From assembly GCF_008831285.2 (NCBI RefSeq), contig NC_045147.1, positions 15,416,854 through 15,480,853 on the forward strand: a stretch of DNA of 64,000 nucleotides, in the 5' to 3' direction. Of this stretch, positions 52,501-64,000 are shown in pieces (position 1 is the stretch's first letter; every line of letters begins with the position of its first letter). The notes under the pieces were generated by a model that worked only from the letters and a program-made list of their open reading frames with translations, was not told the origin of the DNA and did not search any database. The translations under genes and the position numbers were made by a program. This stretch comes from Nymphaea colorata (Eukaryota; Streptophyta; Magnoliopsida; Nymphaeales; Nymphaeaceae).

Positions 52501-55500
52501 TGGCAAAAATCAAAGGAAAACATTCACAAAATTTAATTGTTGGAAGGAAAATCCACAACAGTGTATCACCTCCGCATCTCCAGCTCCAGACACAACAAGT
52601 TCATCACACGTTGCTGGAACAAATTTTGTGCAGAATATGTTTGCTGAGTGACCTGTCCCAATACTGCATACAAGAGACTTACTTGCATAGCTCCAAATAT
52701 TTACCTGATGAAACCCAGAAGGACATAGAGTTACACAATCTAATAGGACACCACTTTTCAAAGCAAACGTCTTAAATCCTTAAGAGGATCATATTACATG
52801 ATATCCCAGGCCACCAACAAAAACTAACCATAATGGAGAAAACTGCAAGGCAAACATCACTACCAACTCACAACAAGGACACACTGCACTTGTGTTTTTA
52901 CTTGTTAAACCAAGAAAGCTTCTAGCTCCCCAACATGTAATAATCTAGTTGCCAACACCCCCACCCCCCCAAACCAAAAAAAAAACCAAAAAAAATAAAA
53001 TAAAATAAAAACTCCACGCACACATATTTTGTGTCTTCATGTGTGTACGTTCAAACATGAATGGCTTTACCAACATATGAAAAAGTATCCACATCTTGCA
53101 GCAGCTAGAAGAATTACATCTGACTGGGACACATGCTTCAAAAAATTATCATTTATCACCAAGAGGTTTGAACAGAATCTGTGTATCTCGCTCACATTTA
53201 CATATGTATCATGTGAGCATGAACAATGTTGTCGACGCGTGAAAATTATTCTATACCATCCAGTGGGTAGAAGAATTAGATCTGAATGGAACGTATGTGT
53301 GAAACATTAATGTCATTCACCAATGAGAGGTTTGAACAGGATTCACCTGTAAACTCAATGCATGTTGAAAAGGGATGAGCAAATACATCCCAAAGTTGAG
53401 GAGCCTCTAAAAAATTGCAGACATGCCAACTAGGGAACTCTGCAGAGAGAAGTGGAGGTGTACTTGAATCAACAGCAATTTTTTTTTTGTATGGTTATCT
53501 CAAATTATAATTTCCCACCAGTACAATCATCAGGAGACCAAAGGACATTAACTAATAACTGTTGATGGTTCCATTTAAAAAAGCTTTTAGAATCCATACC
53601 ACAGAATGGGACCTCATCAAAAGGAAAAAAAACAAAAAACTCTAAACAATGAAACATCAAGAGACTCCCACAAACTTGGTACAACAAAGAATGCATAACA
53701 AAGAGCTTGATATTGAAACTCTAAAAATTCTTGAATTGAAATTTGGGGGAGGAATACACTTATAGGCTATAAAAAAAAATAATGGAGAAAAAAACCTAGT
53801 AGCAGCTTTTCTCAATATACTCAATCATGGGGAAGTAACAATGGGGTTCTTCAAGAGATTCCTGCATAATCATAATAACCTATCTTGAAAAAATCATAGC
53901 CTGCTCTCGAACCTCCCAGACAGTAATTATATCAAGACACTATCATACAGATTTAGACAAATTCCTCAAACTTTAATTTTGAAAATCTAATAACTGTTAC
54001 ATCCACCTAGTTATTAACTTATTCAATAATATGAATACTAAAAACAATGAAAAATCATCCTCAATGAGTGCCAGCCCTGGGCCCTCCTAAGGGCCTAACA
54101 TAGATGCCCTTGACGTGTAATTGAAAAATGTGTCTGTCGATGCAATTCATACAAGGCCCAGTATCAGAAGAGAGATAAAAGTACCCGTGCATCATCTGAG
54201 CCAGATATCAGAAGTGAGCCATTTGAGTTCCAGGCCAACGCATTCACACAACCTTGATGACCCTACATAAAAAGGATGTAAGAATTTAATGATTCAACAC
54301 AAACAGATCATAATATAAGCCAAGGTGAAAGGAAAGAAAATGCCTTGATGAAAATTTCCGCACATGAACAAGCGAGAGATATGATGAAAAATACCAAAAA
54401 TGACTTGCCTTGACATGATGATGTCCCATGGACTAAAGACACATAAAACAAAGGGAGCACTTCAAAACATACGCAAGCAACATAAGTACTTCCTCCAGAA
54501 CGTACACATTTGAAATGGTCACAGGTATAGTTCTCAGGTTCTTATTGGGCTAGGATCTTCTCAGATTCATACTGCGCTAGGATCTTCTCAGGTATTAATT
54601 GGACAGTTCACATAAAAATAAAAGAGAAAAGAATATTAACTTATGAGTTTCTACTAATTTTCATACAAAAAATATTGAAAAAATAAAAATAGCTATATAA
54701 ATGTTGAAAAAATAATCAGAAATTCCAGATAAATTAAAAATGATTTTAAAGAAAACAATGATAATATCACAATATTTTCAAAATGTCACAGTAAATTCTT
54801 TTTTCCTTCATTTTATTCTTTCTTGGCAACATTTTTTCATTGGAAACGATCAGATATATTTGGGACTTTGATTTGAACAAGTACTTTTCGATCTGACCAA
54901 TGAAGAGCATTGTAGAGGATGCATGCAAAGCACAGAAACAGTCTATACATGGCTGATGGAATACATCAAATAGACATGCTGTGCTTCCTAATTCTCCCAA
55001 ACCTCTAGTTCTTGTTCCAGGGACAGCCTTCGCACGAGAGAAGAGTGAATCTGCAATTTGCGTGTTACATCCTGTAGAGAATCAAAAAACACCATAGAAA
55101 TGCAATCACTGATACATTTCAAGAAATCAAACATTTAAATAAGCAGTCTTAGTAAAGAAAATAGAAGCAGAAATATCAGCAATGAATTTTTCAAGCTACT
55201 AAATATGAACTTCAGACAGAAAATCGCAAGATGTTACCAGTTAATTCAATTTGATGCAGAGTCAGCAAGTTCCATGTTAAAATAACTTCCTCAAGGATAG
55301 AGGCCATTCACAATGACAAGTATCAATCGACACCAGCAATATTCTAAAATGATTGTCTTGTTACCAAAAAGGCTCCGGTCTATGTATATGTGTAACATTC
55401 TGCACTGTGTCCGTGTGTGTAGGCACACATACATATGTGTGTACATACTACATACACATAGTTACATACAACCACTTTCAATTTTGATGGTATGAATAGA

Positions 55501-58500
55501 TTCGGAATAATTTTCTTACTTAAAAAAAGAAAATTCTCTTCATACTCTCAAGAAATAAAATCATGAATTTCTAACAAATCAAGTTTCCATTTATCTTGAG
55601 CCATTGATTATTGATGCACCTGATTTCCTTCTTAGTTCTTACACAATGATGTGATTGAAAACTTGTTAGTTGTTAAAAGACAGTGTAGATCACATCCATC
55701 AACCTGTTTGATCATCTGATCATCTAATTGGATGGTTAAGGAAGAATGGAGCAAAGACAACTCCAATCAGCAAACATTCACGCACACACACACAGTGCCA
55801 ATGGTGTTCCCCAAATTTTTGTGTGTTCTATACCTTAATACCCATTCAATCAAGTGATTGAATAACAAGTCATAAGTTGATAGATCAGAATCATCAGATC
55901 TACGTAGTTCAGTTAACAAATAAGAACTGACAAATCAACAGCTCACAATGCATAGCATAATTTTATTTCAAAAAATGTGATCAGGACATGATTTTTAGCC
56001 CCAAAAAATTGTAGAATCCATCTGTACAAGTGAAATCATCACCTTTTAGCTTGGGTCATGGAATGGCAACACCAACACATACATGCATACGTATGTAAGT
56101 GTGTACATACCTACATATATACATATAGTACACCCCCCCCCCCCCCCGCCCCCACCTCTACATTAAACTATCAACAATTGCATGCAATGTCCTCAATCAT
56201 TCTGAAAAATATGATGAAATGGCTTAGAAATGACATGTAACATTGCTTCTCGAAAAGCCAACAATTGATCGCCTTTATGAACTGGCATTTCCATTTGGAC
56301 TGATGGTCTTTTTAATGCAAAATCTAGCATAATCCGACAGTTGAGATTAGCACAACCAGATCCCATTATTTGGTAGCATTCATATTCTAGAAATCCCACA
56401 TGCGTATATCATACATGGCAAGTTTTTCCTTCAGAGCCTTTTTTCTGAAAATGCCATTTTTCTCGCAGAGCCATACAGAAAATCTCAAAATTCTAAAAAA
56501 TTGATAATGAACAAAAAAATAAAAAAAAATTGAAAAGACAAGACTCTTCAGATTTTCCTTATAGAATTTTCAGAAATTAATTTCATAAGTTTTTAACATA
56601 TAAAGAGACCGAAAAACATGGCCATAAGTCATAAAGAATACAAAAGGGAGTACACAAAGAGGATTTTTTTAAGAAACTTGTAAAATTATCACCATATTAT
56701 GAAGTTAATATCACAATATTGTAGAGATATATTTTCTAGGGGTGTTTCTGAATATACTGTGAAACTTTTTTCAATATTAATAGCATGTTTTGCAATGCCA
56801 AAAATATCAAAATATTTCAAATTTTGAAGGTAACTGACGACTATATGCATCTGTCTGAATTTATTGAGTGTATGTTTTCATGTTTCTGTTCTTTTATAAT
56901 CTGAACATCATGATGAACGTTTCTTTGTACTTTTTTTGCAAGAAAAAAATTGCACAACTTTCATCTATTATTTTTATTCTGAAACAAAATCTCTTCGATA
57001 AAAAATGCAATTTTTATAAAATTTAAAACAAAACCTTGCCAAGAAGTTGTGCAAGAATGAAACGTATACCTGGACAGGGAGCGAATTAATAACCATGAAG
57101 GATTTTTACGACTAAAAACCAAGTTCAGATAATCATGATGATAAGGGGAATACCTAGTTGCCTCAGCAAAGGGGAAAGGACTAGTAATTTCAAATACATC
57201 ATTGATGTGTGCTAAAAAAGAGATTGGAACTCTCCTTTGTTGATCTTCACGATGACAGAAGAATTATGTGAATCAAGCTATGGATGACTGCACCTCCGGT
57301 GAGCAAAGTTTTTCATGCATGGATTATATCATCGATAAACAGCATTAAACATGGCCACATGATTTTTCCCATTTGGTGTCAAAGGGAGAGCAAGCAAGCA
57401 CAAAAATATACAAAAAAGAACCTGAAATCACAACCACAGTAATGTAAGGTTTATCAAATATATAATAAACTGGCACGAAATGCACACCTAACCAAACCTG
57501 ATGACAATTTCGAACTAGGATTTCTACTGTATCTTATATTCAAATTGTAGCCTTGAATAATCTTGGATGCCAAAAATGAAGCACACCTTAAGCAAGTGAA
57601 CCTATCAAACGAGCAATGTGGCTGTATCTCTTCTTAAATTCCTATTTCCAATTAAGAAGGCTCCACAAATGTGGAAATCAACCAAAACGAAAGTAAACAA
57701 GGGACATAAACTTTCACCACTGTCTAGATGTAAGTTGTTCCTAAAAATAATTCTCTCCATTTCACTTCTGAAGATTCGATAAATTTAAAATACGTGCCTG
57801 TATTGAGGTCTCAAGACCTCACAACAGTGGCTACATTTACGCAATATTTTCTTGATAATGAATTAGATAATGCGTGAACCTAGACCAACAAATTGATGTA
57901 GGTGAACAAATAATTTGGCGGAACCAAGGGAAGCTATCAACCTAAAAAACAGACATTTCGCGCCAAAAAAACAGGAAATTTTCTAAACCAAAATAAATTC
58001 CCAAAAGTATCGGCAACGTCCACTTTCCATAGAAACCAGGAAGGCAGCACGCCCTGCAAATGCCAACTTAGACATCACCCCATCGCTGAATCCAGGGTCA
58101 GCAAAAGGACGCAGGAACTTAGTATTTTCATTAGTGGGGATCTCCGTTTGCAGAACATTAATTAATTAGCAGTCTAAATGAAATTTAGCCCTATTCAAAT
58201 TTATTTCATTCACATTGCTTTGAGTGCAACTGGGGCTCTTTTCATGCTGCGCTTCATTATGTGCGTAGGTGATGTTGCAATTTGAATTAACGAAGACGAA
58301 AATTATGAACAATCTCCACCAAGAAAATCTGCCAGCGACCAATACACCAGAGAATTAATCACCGCGGAGATTTCCACCAAAAAACACCCTACGATGATTA
58401 CTATATTGATGATCATCGTCATGCGCCTCCGCCTTCTTATGATAACAAGCCCCAGATGTCATAACTCCTATGACCTTGTCTAAGCTATCAATACTATATG

Positions 58501-59000
58501 GTTTGGCAAATCGAGTTTGGACTTAAATTCCTTACACACAAAACATATCAAACAACCGTCCTCCCGTTACCATGGGGTTAACCCTAGAAGGCACAGGTAT
58601 AATAGGAACTATAGCAGCAAGAACGTTTAAGGCAGTAAACCGCAACAAGAGACAGCAATTCTGGCAATTCGACGCATCCTGAGTTCATCAGTGAGGAGAT
58701 TATGAGAAAATAAGACAAAAAGCTGCCGGACGGTGTAAGCCGGATGATAAATCAATCAGAAAGCAAAGGAAAGGCCAACCGATCCCTTGCGTGCTGCGTA
58801 CAAGTGGGATCAAGAATTTTGGGAAAGGACCAATCGGGCATATCATCCTCGGATGTTCAAACACGAAAACGAAGGCCACGGAAGAAATCAGAATGGAGGA
58901 GCGGCAGGATATGGCGGCGAGCACACACTACCTGTCCAGGGTCGATATTCCGACTGGCTAGCAGATCGGAGACGTTGCAGTCGGGGAAAGCGAAGTCCAT
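37639..59000 (-). CDS. ASG2: ASG2-type WD40/TPR protein, DDB1-CUL4 adaptor (19 exons, 755 aa)
   Basis: Exons: 59000-58932, 55071-55003, 54262-54185, 52704-52570, 52462-52361, 51996-51868, 46751-46636, 46533-46416, 45089-44984, 43717-43572, 43471-43301, 43223-43113, 42930-42819, 40628-40291, 40020-39930, 39734-39639, 39534-39464, 39378-39251, 37720-37639. All are GT-AG and in frame (2268 nt, TAG). Arabidopsis ASG2 (At5g10940, 757 aa as I recall) is a DWD protein that binds DDB1 and dampens ABA and stress responses. Here, WD repeats fill residues 40-330 (GHQGCVNALAWNSNGSLLIS; the DWD-like SASEDGTLRQHDFR at about 162-175). A TPR block follows at about 357-490, then an acidic serine-rich linker (FEREDSDYDDEMELDFE). 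More WD repeats lie at about 605-700 (GSDDGRWFIWEK, CHPFDCAIATSGIDNTIKLW). The C-terminus is CSQS, a CaaX farnesylation box. Introns 1 and 6 reach 3.9 and 5.1 kb. The gene appears intact. Confidence 0.95.
40885..41740. repeat. Diverged minisatellite, about 165-bp unit, ASG2 intron 13
   Basis: A block like CCTTGTAAACATGATTTTA, followed by (G)AGTGTATCGTAAAACAAAT, a GCATTATCGCAAT part and TTTTATCGTAAAACCA, recurs at about 40885, 40944, 41111, 41194, 41364, 41523 and 41693. The main spacings are 159-170 bp, with two shorter ones (about 60 and 83 bp) from partial units. Copies have diverged, so the array is old. It lies wholly inside intron 13 (40629-42818). Confidence 0.8.
49309..49344. repeat. 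Near-perfect hairpin inside the Harbinger-like element
   Basis: The arms CATAGAGGGTTTTAGAG and CTCTGAAACCCTCTATG pair over 17 bp with one mismatch around a 2-bp centre. It is one of several copies of the AGAGGGTTT motif between 49270 and 49530. Confidence 0.85.
49548..49574. repeat. (CT)n microsatellite inside the Harbinger-like element
   Basis: A CT run of about 27 bp within the GC-richer centre of the element. Confidence 0.9.
53107..53345. repeat. Diverged direct repeat, ASG2 intron 3
   Basis: AGAAGAATTACATCTGACTG (53107) and AGAAGAATTAGATCTGAATG (53269) begin two related stretches 162 bp apart. Each runs on to a shared AGAGGTTTGAACAG block. There is no coding role. It may be an old tandem unit. 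Confidence 0.6.
56133..56154. repeat. Poly-C tract, ASG2 intron 1
   Basis: An almost unbroken C run with one G. Such tracts are error-prone in sequencing, so the exact length is unreliable. Confidence 0.85.
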
Positions 59001-59062
59001 GATATCAGCAAACCCCAAGACGGACGATTATGCAGTCCTCCGCAGAGACCCCAATCTCCGAT

Positions 59063-59068
59063 CACGTG
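59063..59068. promoter_or_regulatory. G-box CACGTG just upstream of ASG2
   Basis: A palindromic CACGTG lies about 63 bp upstream of the ATG, in ATCACGTGACA context. G-boxes bind bZIP and bHLH factors, including ABA-response bZIPs. That would fit the reported ABA link of ASG2, but a single match can occur by chance. Confidence 0.4.
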
Positions 59069-59342
59069 ACACATAAAAATGTTACAGGCAGAGAACAAAA
59101 AAATGTGCCGTAAGAATGCTAAGGGACCTCCTCCCCGCCACCGCCATATCTCTCTCTGCTCGCGCTCTCTCTCTCATGTGTCCCTTTTTTTAATGCGGAG
59201 CAGCTCGGGTGGTAGTGTCGCTTAATCGCGGGGGTTTTCGTTTGTGCGTACACCACCCTTGCGGCCCTGCTCGGACGTCGGCGTCTCAAAAGTTCTATCC
59301 ACGTCACAATCCGGCAATCGGCTCGGCCGGAATCCCATGCCG

Positions 59343-59353
59343 CCATATATAAC
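59343..59353 (-). promoter_or_regulatory. Candidate TATA box of ASG2
   Basis: The minus strand reads GGTTATATATGGCG about 345 bp upstream of the ATG, next to a (TA)n run. If used, it implies a 5' UTR of about 300 bp with the (GA)n stretch at 59145-59180 inside it. Motif only. Confidence 0.3.
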
Positions 59354-59876
59354 CGGTTCCGATAAAATATAATATATATATATATATAAGTGTTCAACAA
59401 TGCAACAATTCTTTCTTATTTTTCATTTTCATCGAGATAAGGTCATGACTTCACATGGATATATAGTAAGTCTCACTTGGGGGCTGTTTAATGATAGTTT
59501 GAGTTTCCCTTTTTGGAATAATTAGTATAATTAATTGAGTGCAATTGAGTTAAGCAATCGGCTTGTATCAATTATTTGATTTCATAATATGTTAATTAAA
59601 TATATCTTTCCATTCAAAATTCCATTAAAAAATAGCAATTAATTATTTTAAATTCAAATTCAACCTCTTTGAATCTGATATCTCAATTATTTAAGTGTTT
59701 ATATTTTGAAAATCAAAGCAACTCTCTTGACAAAAAGTTGATTTTTTCAATTAAATTTATAATGATTCTGGATATCTAGAGTCACTCAATTTAATTCCTT
59801 GCGATAGAAAAAAATGTGATAAACATTTTTATCATTCCGTATTAGTTCACGTTCTTTTTTGTTGTTGTGTCAACCA

Positions 59877-60075
59877 TTTATCATGAGGGATCAAATGGTC
59901 CTCACAAACAAGTAGAGTGATTCCGGTCCCCGGACAGGCATAGTCAACTGCCCTCATGAATGAGCAGAGTGACTCCATTTATCATGATAGATCAAATGGC
60001 ATTCACGAATGAGTATGGTGGCTCCATACAGTTATAGTCAACGGCCCTCATGAATGAGTAGAGTGGCTCCGGATA
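59877..60075. repeat. Two tandem units of about 101 bp
   Basis: TTTATCATGAGGGATCAAAT (59877) and TTTATCATGATAGATCAAAT (59978) start two units that share CATAGTCAACTGCCCTCATG-type and GAATGAGTAGAGTGGCTCC-type blocks. Within each unit the GAATGAG..GTG.CTCC block occurs twice, so a shorter ancestral unit of about 50 bp is likely. Confidence 0.7.
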
Positions 60076-60087
60076 GTCAGAACTATT

Positions 60088-60092
60088 ATATA

Positions 60093-60128
<36 letters not shown>

Positions 60129-60129
60129 A
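60088..60129. repeat. (TA)n microsatellite
   Basis: A TA run of about 42 bp broken by one C, directly after the 101-bp tandem units. Confidence 0.9.
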
Positions 60130-61069
60130 TTTTTAGAAACTATACATGCATTTTTTTTTAAGATGAATGATTGAGAGAAAAACAATAGGAAGAAAAAAGG
60201 CAAGATATTTTAATCATTTAGTTAATAATTTTTTCTCATTGTTTTTCCTTCAATCATCCACCTTGTAAAAATAAATGGCTAAGATTATTCCTTAAGGTCT
60301 AACACCTGAAGGTCTCATACCAAATCAATATAAAGATTATGTGAATTGATTGCATGCAGTTGAACCTAATGAAGGTGAAAATCTCTCCTTTCCCTTTTAA
60401 CTGAGCTGCCTTTTTAATGCCCCAAGATGTCACTCCATTGCACTTTAACTTGGCATGTAGATGAATTAACTTTGTATTTACTAAAATAAATAAAATTTAT
60501 TAGGCAAACATGGAGTGTGTTTGGGAAAAGGAAACTTTGCTGATCATTCGCGTGCATTCCTGGAGGCATCAGGCACAACACTCATAGTAAAATGCCATGG
60601 AGTAATTGGATAAGGAAACTTATTAGATGGGGCCTTGCCAGGGGTACAAATCCCGCATGAACAAGGATTCCCAATGAGTTAATTCCTGCCAAGGAGAAGT
60701 TGGGAGAAGGAAGCCTCACACTGAAATGCCAGATGAGGCCAAGGAGAGTTTATGTGCTAGAACCCATGTTCAAGGTTCTTACTTCATATATTTTCTCCTT
60801 CCTCATCTATAATGTCTAGAATTGTTTTGGAATCTGCGCAAGACTAGACACCCGCAACTAAGGTGTTATGCTCAACACTATTTGTAGTGCAGAATCAAAC
60901 TTACAGGCGATCGGATTTTGATCAGAGGCGGAGCGAGGATTCTTTTTAAGGGCAGGCCAAAGGGTCCAACAAACTTATTTGGGTAGGGCCAAATTAAACC
61001 TGAATCCAAAAAATACATTATGCAACTAAAAAATTTCAAATTTTAAAATGTAATTCTTTTTTTTCAGTT

Positions 61070-61135
61070 AGTTGAGGTGTGCCACGGCCTAGGCAGGCCC
61101 CTAGTTGAGGTGTGCCACGGCCTAGGCAGGCCCCT
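61070..61135. repeat. Perfect 33-bp tandem duplication
   Basis: Two adjacent identical 33-bp units (61070-61102, 61103-61135) contain GTGCCACGGCCTAGGCAGGC. They lie in a GC-rich patch that begins with GAGGCGGAGCGAGGATTC (60925), a motif seen at the ends of many plant repeats, and may be part of a decayed element spanning about 60920-61160. Confidence 0.85.
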
Positions 61136-63507
61136 TCCCTCCTCCCCTGATTCTGACTAGCCCGCCAGCCCGACCAACTATGTTATATATACAGCTGTGG
61201 GTAATTGTGGATATTTTAAGGTATCACGAAAATTTTTAACCGAAACCAAAGACTGTTTGTTGTTTGTCTTTATTGAAATAAAACAATAACAATACAAAAG
61301 GGTGGCATGCTTCTTTTCGGCATATTCTACTTTTTGCTTAGAGAGTGGTTCGATAAAGTCAAGTAAATTAAATCCACTATTCTGCCTACCAATGGATTTT
61401 CAATTTCATTATTCATCCAATATGCAAATTGGGTACAATACAATGCATCTATTCTTATCGAACTTGATTGTTCGTTGATGAAATCACGAACAACCTCAGA
61501 TATTGCATTTGATACTTTTTCCATTGTTGATCGGCACATCACCTATCTAAAAACATTTCATGTGGATTACGAATCATGCATACGCTAGCCTTGTTCCATA
61601 TTCTTAGCTAATAGCCACATTTAGCCGTGTTCAAGATTCTTAGCTAATAGCGACATTTGAGAATATTTTGTCTTCAGGATCGACAACCTGGAAGAAGAAG
61701 GGCATACCAGCACCCTCTAGTCAAGGAATTCAAAAAATAGATTGAAGGCAAAAAACTGGGGTTTCATAACCTGTAAAGGACGACTCAGTCTCTTTAATCA
61801 AAAAACGTGTTTCACAGAAACTAATAAGTTTTGTAGAATTGGCTGACACCCTAAAAAAGTATAAGTTTTGGGATCTTTTAGAAAAGTAGTTTCTAAGAAC
61901 TGGTTTGATGACTGTGTTGTCATAAAAAAAACACGGGGAAGGAGGCAAAAACCAGTTTTATCTCAAAAAGCGAGCTACCTCAAAACTGGGTTGTTGACAA
62001 ATCAAGATTTGACGTTACCCAAACACGCCTAAATCTAGGTTTTGAGTGTGTTGCCTCCAAAACCCAGTATTAGGCGTTCATCCAAATAGCCGTTAAGGTA
62101 TTACGTTGGCAAATAAGTGAATATACAAGCACGTCAGTTCTATATTTTATATTAACTGTTGAACTTGTGGCCATTGTGTCAAGTTCTGTAACACCTTAGT
62201 TGATTAGAAAGAGTTAAACGATTTTAAGTTTAGAAGAGATAGTGTATCTCTTTAAGACGGTGCCAACAATATGATTTGCTCATTAGCACAGATTAAGGCA
62301 CTATATTGGCAAATAGCAGATGTACAAGCATATCCGTTTTATATTTTTTATAAAATATTGTCGACATGAGTATCATAGGTAAATCATCTTCACAAACAGT
62401 ATAAAGCGAGGCCCGTTTCACGTATTATGCCATGGTTTGTGGGGTGTATCGATGCAATTTTTTAGTTTTTTGTACTTAAAACAAACAAAACTCTTCTAAA
62501 CTAATAAGAAATCATAGAGTAAAATGAATAATAATAAGTTCCATATCAGCTTGCCTGGTTCGCCGAGGCACCAATAAAATGTGTGCCGATACAGGCTGAT
62601 TATGTGCGATATTGATTACATTGGAAAGCACCATGGATTCATGCTCCTCTGTTTTCTCTCTCTTTTTCCCTTCGCTGAATATTTACTTCGTGCTTTCTGC
62701 AATTCAAGCTTGTATTCTCCTGAGATTTCTATTCTCTGAGTCAGTAGCTTGCATCGCTTCTGTTTTTTCTTTTATATATTCTAATCAAATCCCTTTAGTT
62801 AAGTAATCGATTGTTGGGTTGTTTCCCCGTTGTTCTTTTTATTTCCTTGTGATCCGAGGAATGGGGTATATTCTGGTGAGCTATCAGCAGAAAATTCTCA
62901 GGTCCTCCGCTCATTCCATTTTAATGTTCTAACCGTGAATATTGAGACAAAACAGGAAGATCTTTGTTGCATTACAGAGTCAAAACATACAACTTTCTTG
63001 TTCCGACCAAGGTAGTGGCTGCGAAGTTGATCTAAAATCAACAGTCCGGCATCAGTTATCTGGTTACATTAAATTATTTCCAAAAATCTTAGGATAATAG
63101 CCGATCCGAGTCTAGACAAATTTGCCATGGTCTACCCCATATGGCCTTGTTTTACTTGAAGCATATCCCAGTTCCAAGCCCACCACGTATTGATAATATG
63201 TGAACCTCACTGACGTGGGATTTTCCACTCGATGGTTGGCACAATCAAATTTCTTTAGCTTAATTACCACTCCACAGTAGATGCACGGTGCATTCATGCA
63301 AAAAAGGTTCTATGGCATCCCAAATGTCATTTGAAAAGGAAAATCTCATACAATATCAATGACTACCAGACGGACCAATATCTATTTGGCTGTCAGAATA
63401 ATGGCTGCCCACACAAAACTACAGAGAGACCACATGAAAATTTAATCTCAAACTTACAAGACGCTGCAGATCCTCCAATTTGTCAGTAAGCCTCCTCTTT
63501 AGGCTAT

Positions 63508-63822
63508 CTATCTGCCCTTGGACAATTCAGTAGCTGTTTGGTCGTAAGAAGAAACATCTGCCCAGACAAACTGTTGAGACACTAAAGGGAATTCTTGATT
63601 TTGAATCTTTTCAAGCTGCTGCAGATACTCCCATCGCTCCACAAGCCCCACGCCCTGTAGCATGTGCACCACTTCTGCCATCTTTGGCCTATCATCAGGT
63701 GAGCGTTGGGTGCACAACAGTGCCACCTGGACAACTATCTCTACTTCTTTAGGATCATAGTTCTCCTTCAAATTGTTGTCCACAATATCAGCAAGCCTTT
63801 TCTCTCTCAGAAGCTTTTTAAT
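63508..63822 (-). CDS. LRR receptor-like kinase (subfamily II), last coding exon; 5' part outside window
   Basis: After an acceptor CACTTGGCAG at 63823, 104 codons run to TAG at 63508. They encode the end of a Ser/Thr kinase domain: IKKLLREKRLADIVDNNL, then VQVALLCTQRSPDDRPKMAE (subdomain XI, with the invariant Arg in DDRP), EVVHMLQG and LVERW. A short tail ends QTATELSKGR. The CTQ.SP..RPKM block and the -ELS(x)xR end are typical of LRR-II kinases (SERK/NIK and the At5g10290/At5g65240 group). The tail (FVWADVSSYDQTATELS) fits the latter group best by recall. These kinases sit in the plasma membrane and serve as receptors or co-receptors. The LRR, membrane and catalytic-loop exons are beyond 64000. 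A phase-0 junction is assumed, so the first residue may differ. Confidence 0.9.
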   Translation of the reverse strand: MKKLLREKRLADIVDNNLKENYDPKEVEIVVQVALLCTQRSPDDRPKMAEVVHMLQGVGLVERWEYLQQLEKIQNQEFPLVSQQFVWADVSSYDQTATELSKGR

Positions 63823-64000
63823 CTGCCAAGTGAAGAATGTGTAAGCCCATGTGCATGGCATTCTGTGCACCCCCATGCACACAAACTGTTGTATATCTAA
63901 CTAATTTATTTTTTATGAAAACAAACAAATCAGAGTATAAAATTCACTAATATGCATTTTTACAATCAGAAGCAGGCCTTGCAAATCTCTTCAAAGGATG

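Larger units (their letters stand above)
59001..63507. other. Intergenic: ASG2 upstream region, tandem repeats, RLK 3' flank
   Basis: ASG2 promoter elements are expected at 59001-59400, where GC is higher. Beyond 59.4 kb the DNA is AT-rich with a (TA)n run, short tandem repeats and a degenerate MITE-like stretch (about 61700-62100, ends reading ..GGCGTTCATCCAAATAGCC). A 71-codon minus-strand frame at 61542-61327 has protein-like composition but no family I know. The last few hundred bases before 63508 are probably the 3' UTR of the receptor kinase. Confidence 0.45.

Noticed and set aside
1-64000. CRISPR arrays, operons, prophage, and rRNA or tRNA genes
   Set aside because: None seen. Gene structure is that of a plant nucleus. 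Tandem repeats lack the repeat-spacer pattern, and I noticed no tRNA B-box/A-box pair, although a tRNA scan could not be run.

Overview
The window is nuclear DNA from a flowering plant. It holds split genes with short exons in long AT-rich introns, plant-specific families (a PLS-class PPR protein and a subfamily II LRR receptor kinase), LTR-retrotransposon remnants, MITE-like inverted-repeat elements and many (TA)n, (GA)n and (CT)n microsatellites. I cannot name the species. The largest gene, ASG2-like, spans about 21 kb with introns of 4-5 kb, so the genome is not compact.

All five genes I could support lie on the minus strand. (1) 2-805: N-terminal part of a PPR protein, cut by the left window edge. 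(2) 2536-19648: a complete 21-exon gene for the 40S ribosome-assembly factor TSR1 (predicted 824 aa). (3) 25832-26513: a two-exon gene for a small PHD-finger protein (186 aa) whose only intron appears to be GC-AG. (4) 37639-59000: a complete 19-exon gene for an ASG2-type WD40/TPR protein (755 aa), a CUL4-DDB1 adaptor candidate ending in a CaaX box. (5) 63508-63822: the last coding exon of an LRR receptor-like kinase cut by the right edge. The two large models were built by hand from splice sites. Every junction keeps the frame, and the joined proteins agree with the families from end to end.

Between and inside these genes are: a deleted Ty3/gypsy-like element in TSR1 intron 8; a perfect 463-bp tandem duplication in TSR1 intron 14; inverted-repeat (MITE-like) elements near 12.3, 20.5, 21.7 and 29.4 kb; a 2.6-kb Copia-like LTR element without a coding region at 33.3-35.8 kb; a roughly 165-bp minisatellite in ASG2 intron 13; and a 1.1-kb PIF/Harbinger-like element with a TAA target duplication in ASG2 intron 6. 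The stretches 19.7-25.8, 26.5-37.6 and 59.0-63.5 kb hold no gene I can recognise.

The genes are ordinary cellular genes and are not a functional cluster: organelle RNA processing, ribosome biogenesis, a chromatin reader-like protein, a ubiquitin-ligase adaptor and a receptor kinase. I found no sign of an undescribed multi-gene system. The points most worth checking are the GC-AG intron, the perfect tandem duplication, the conserved CaaX end of ASG2, and the element histories.
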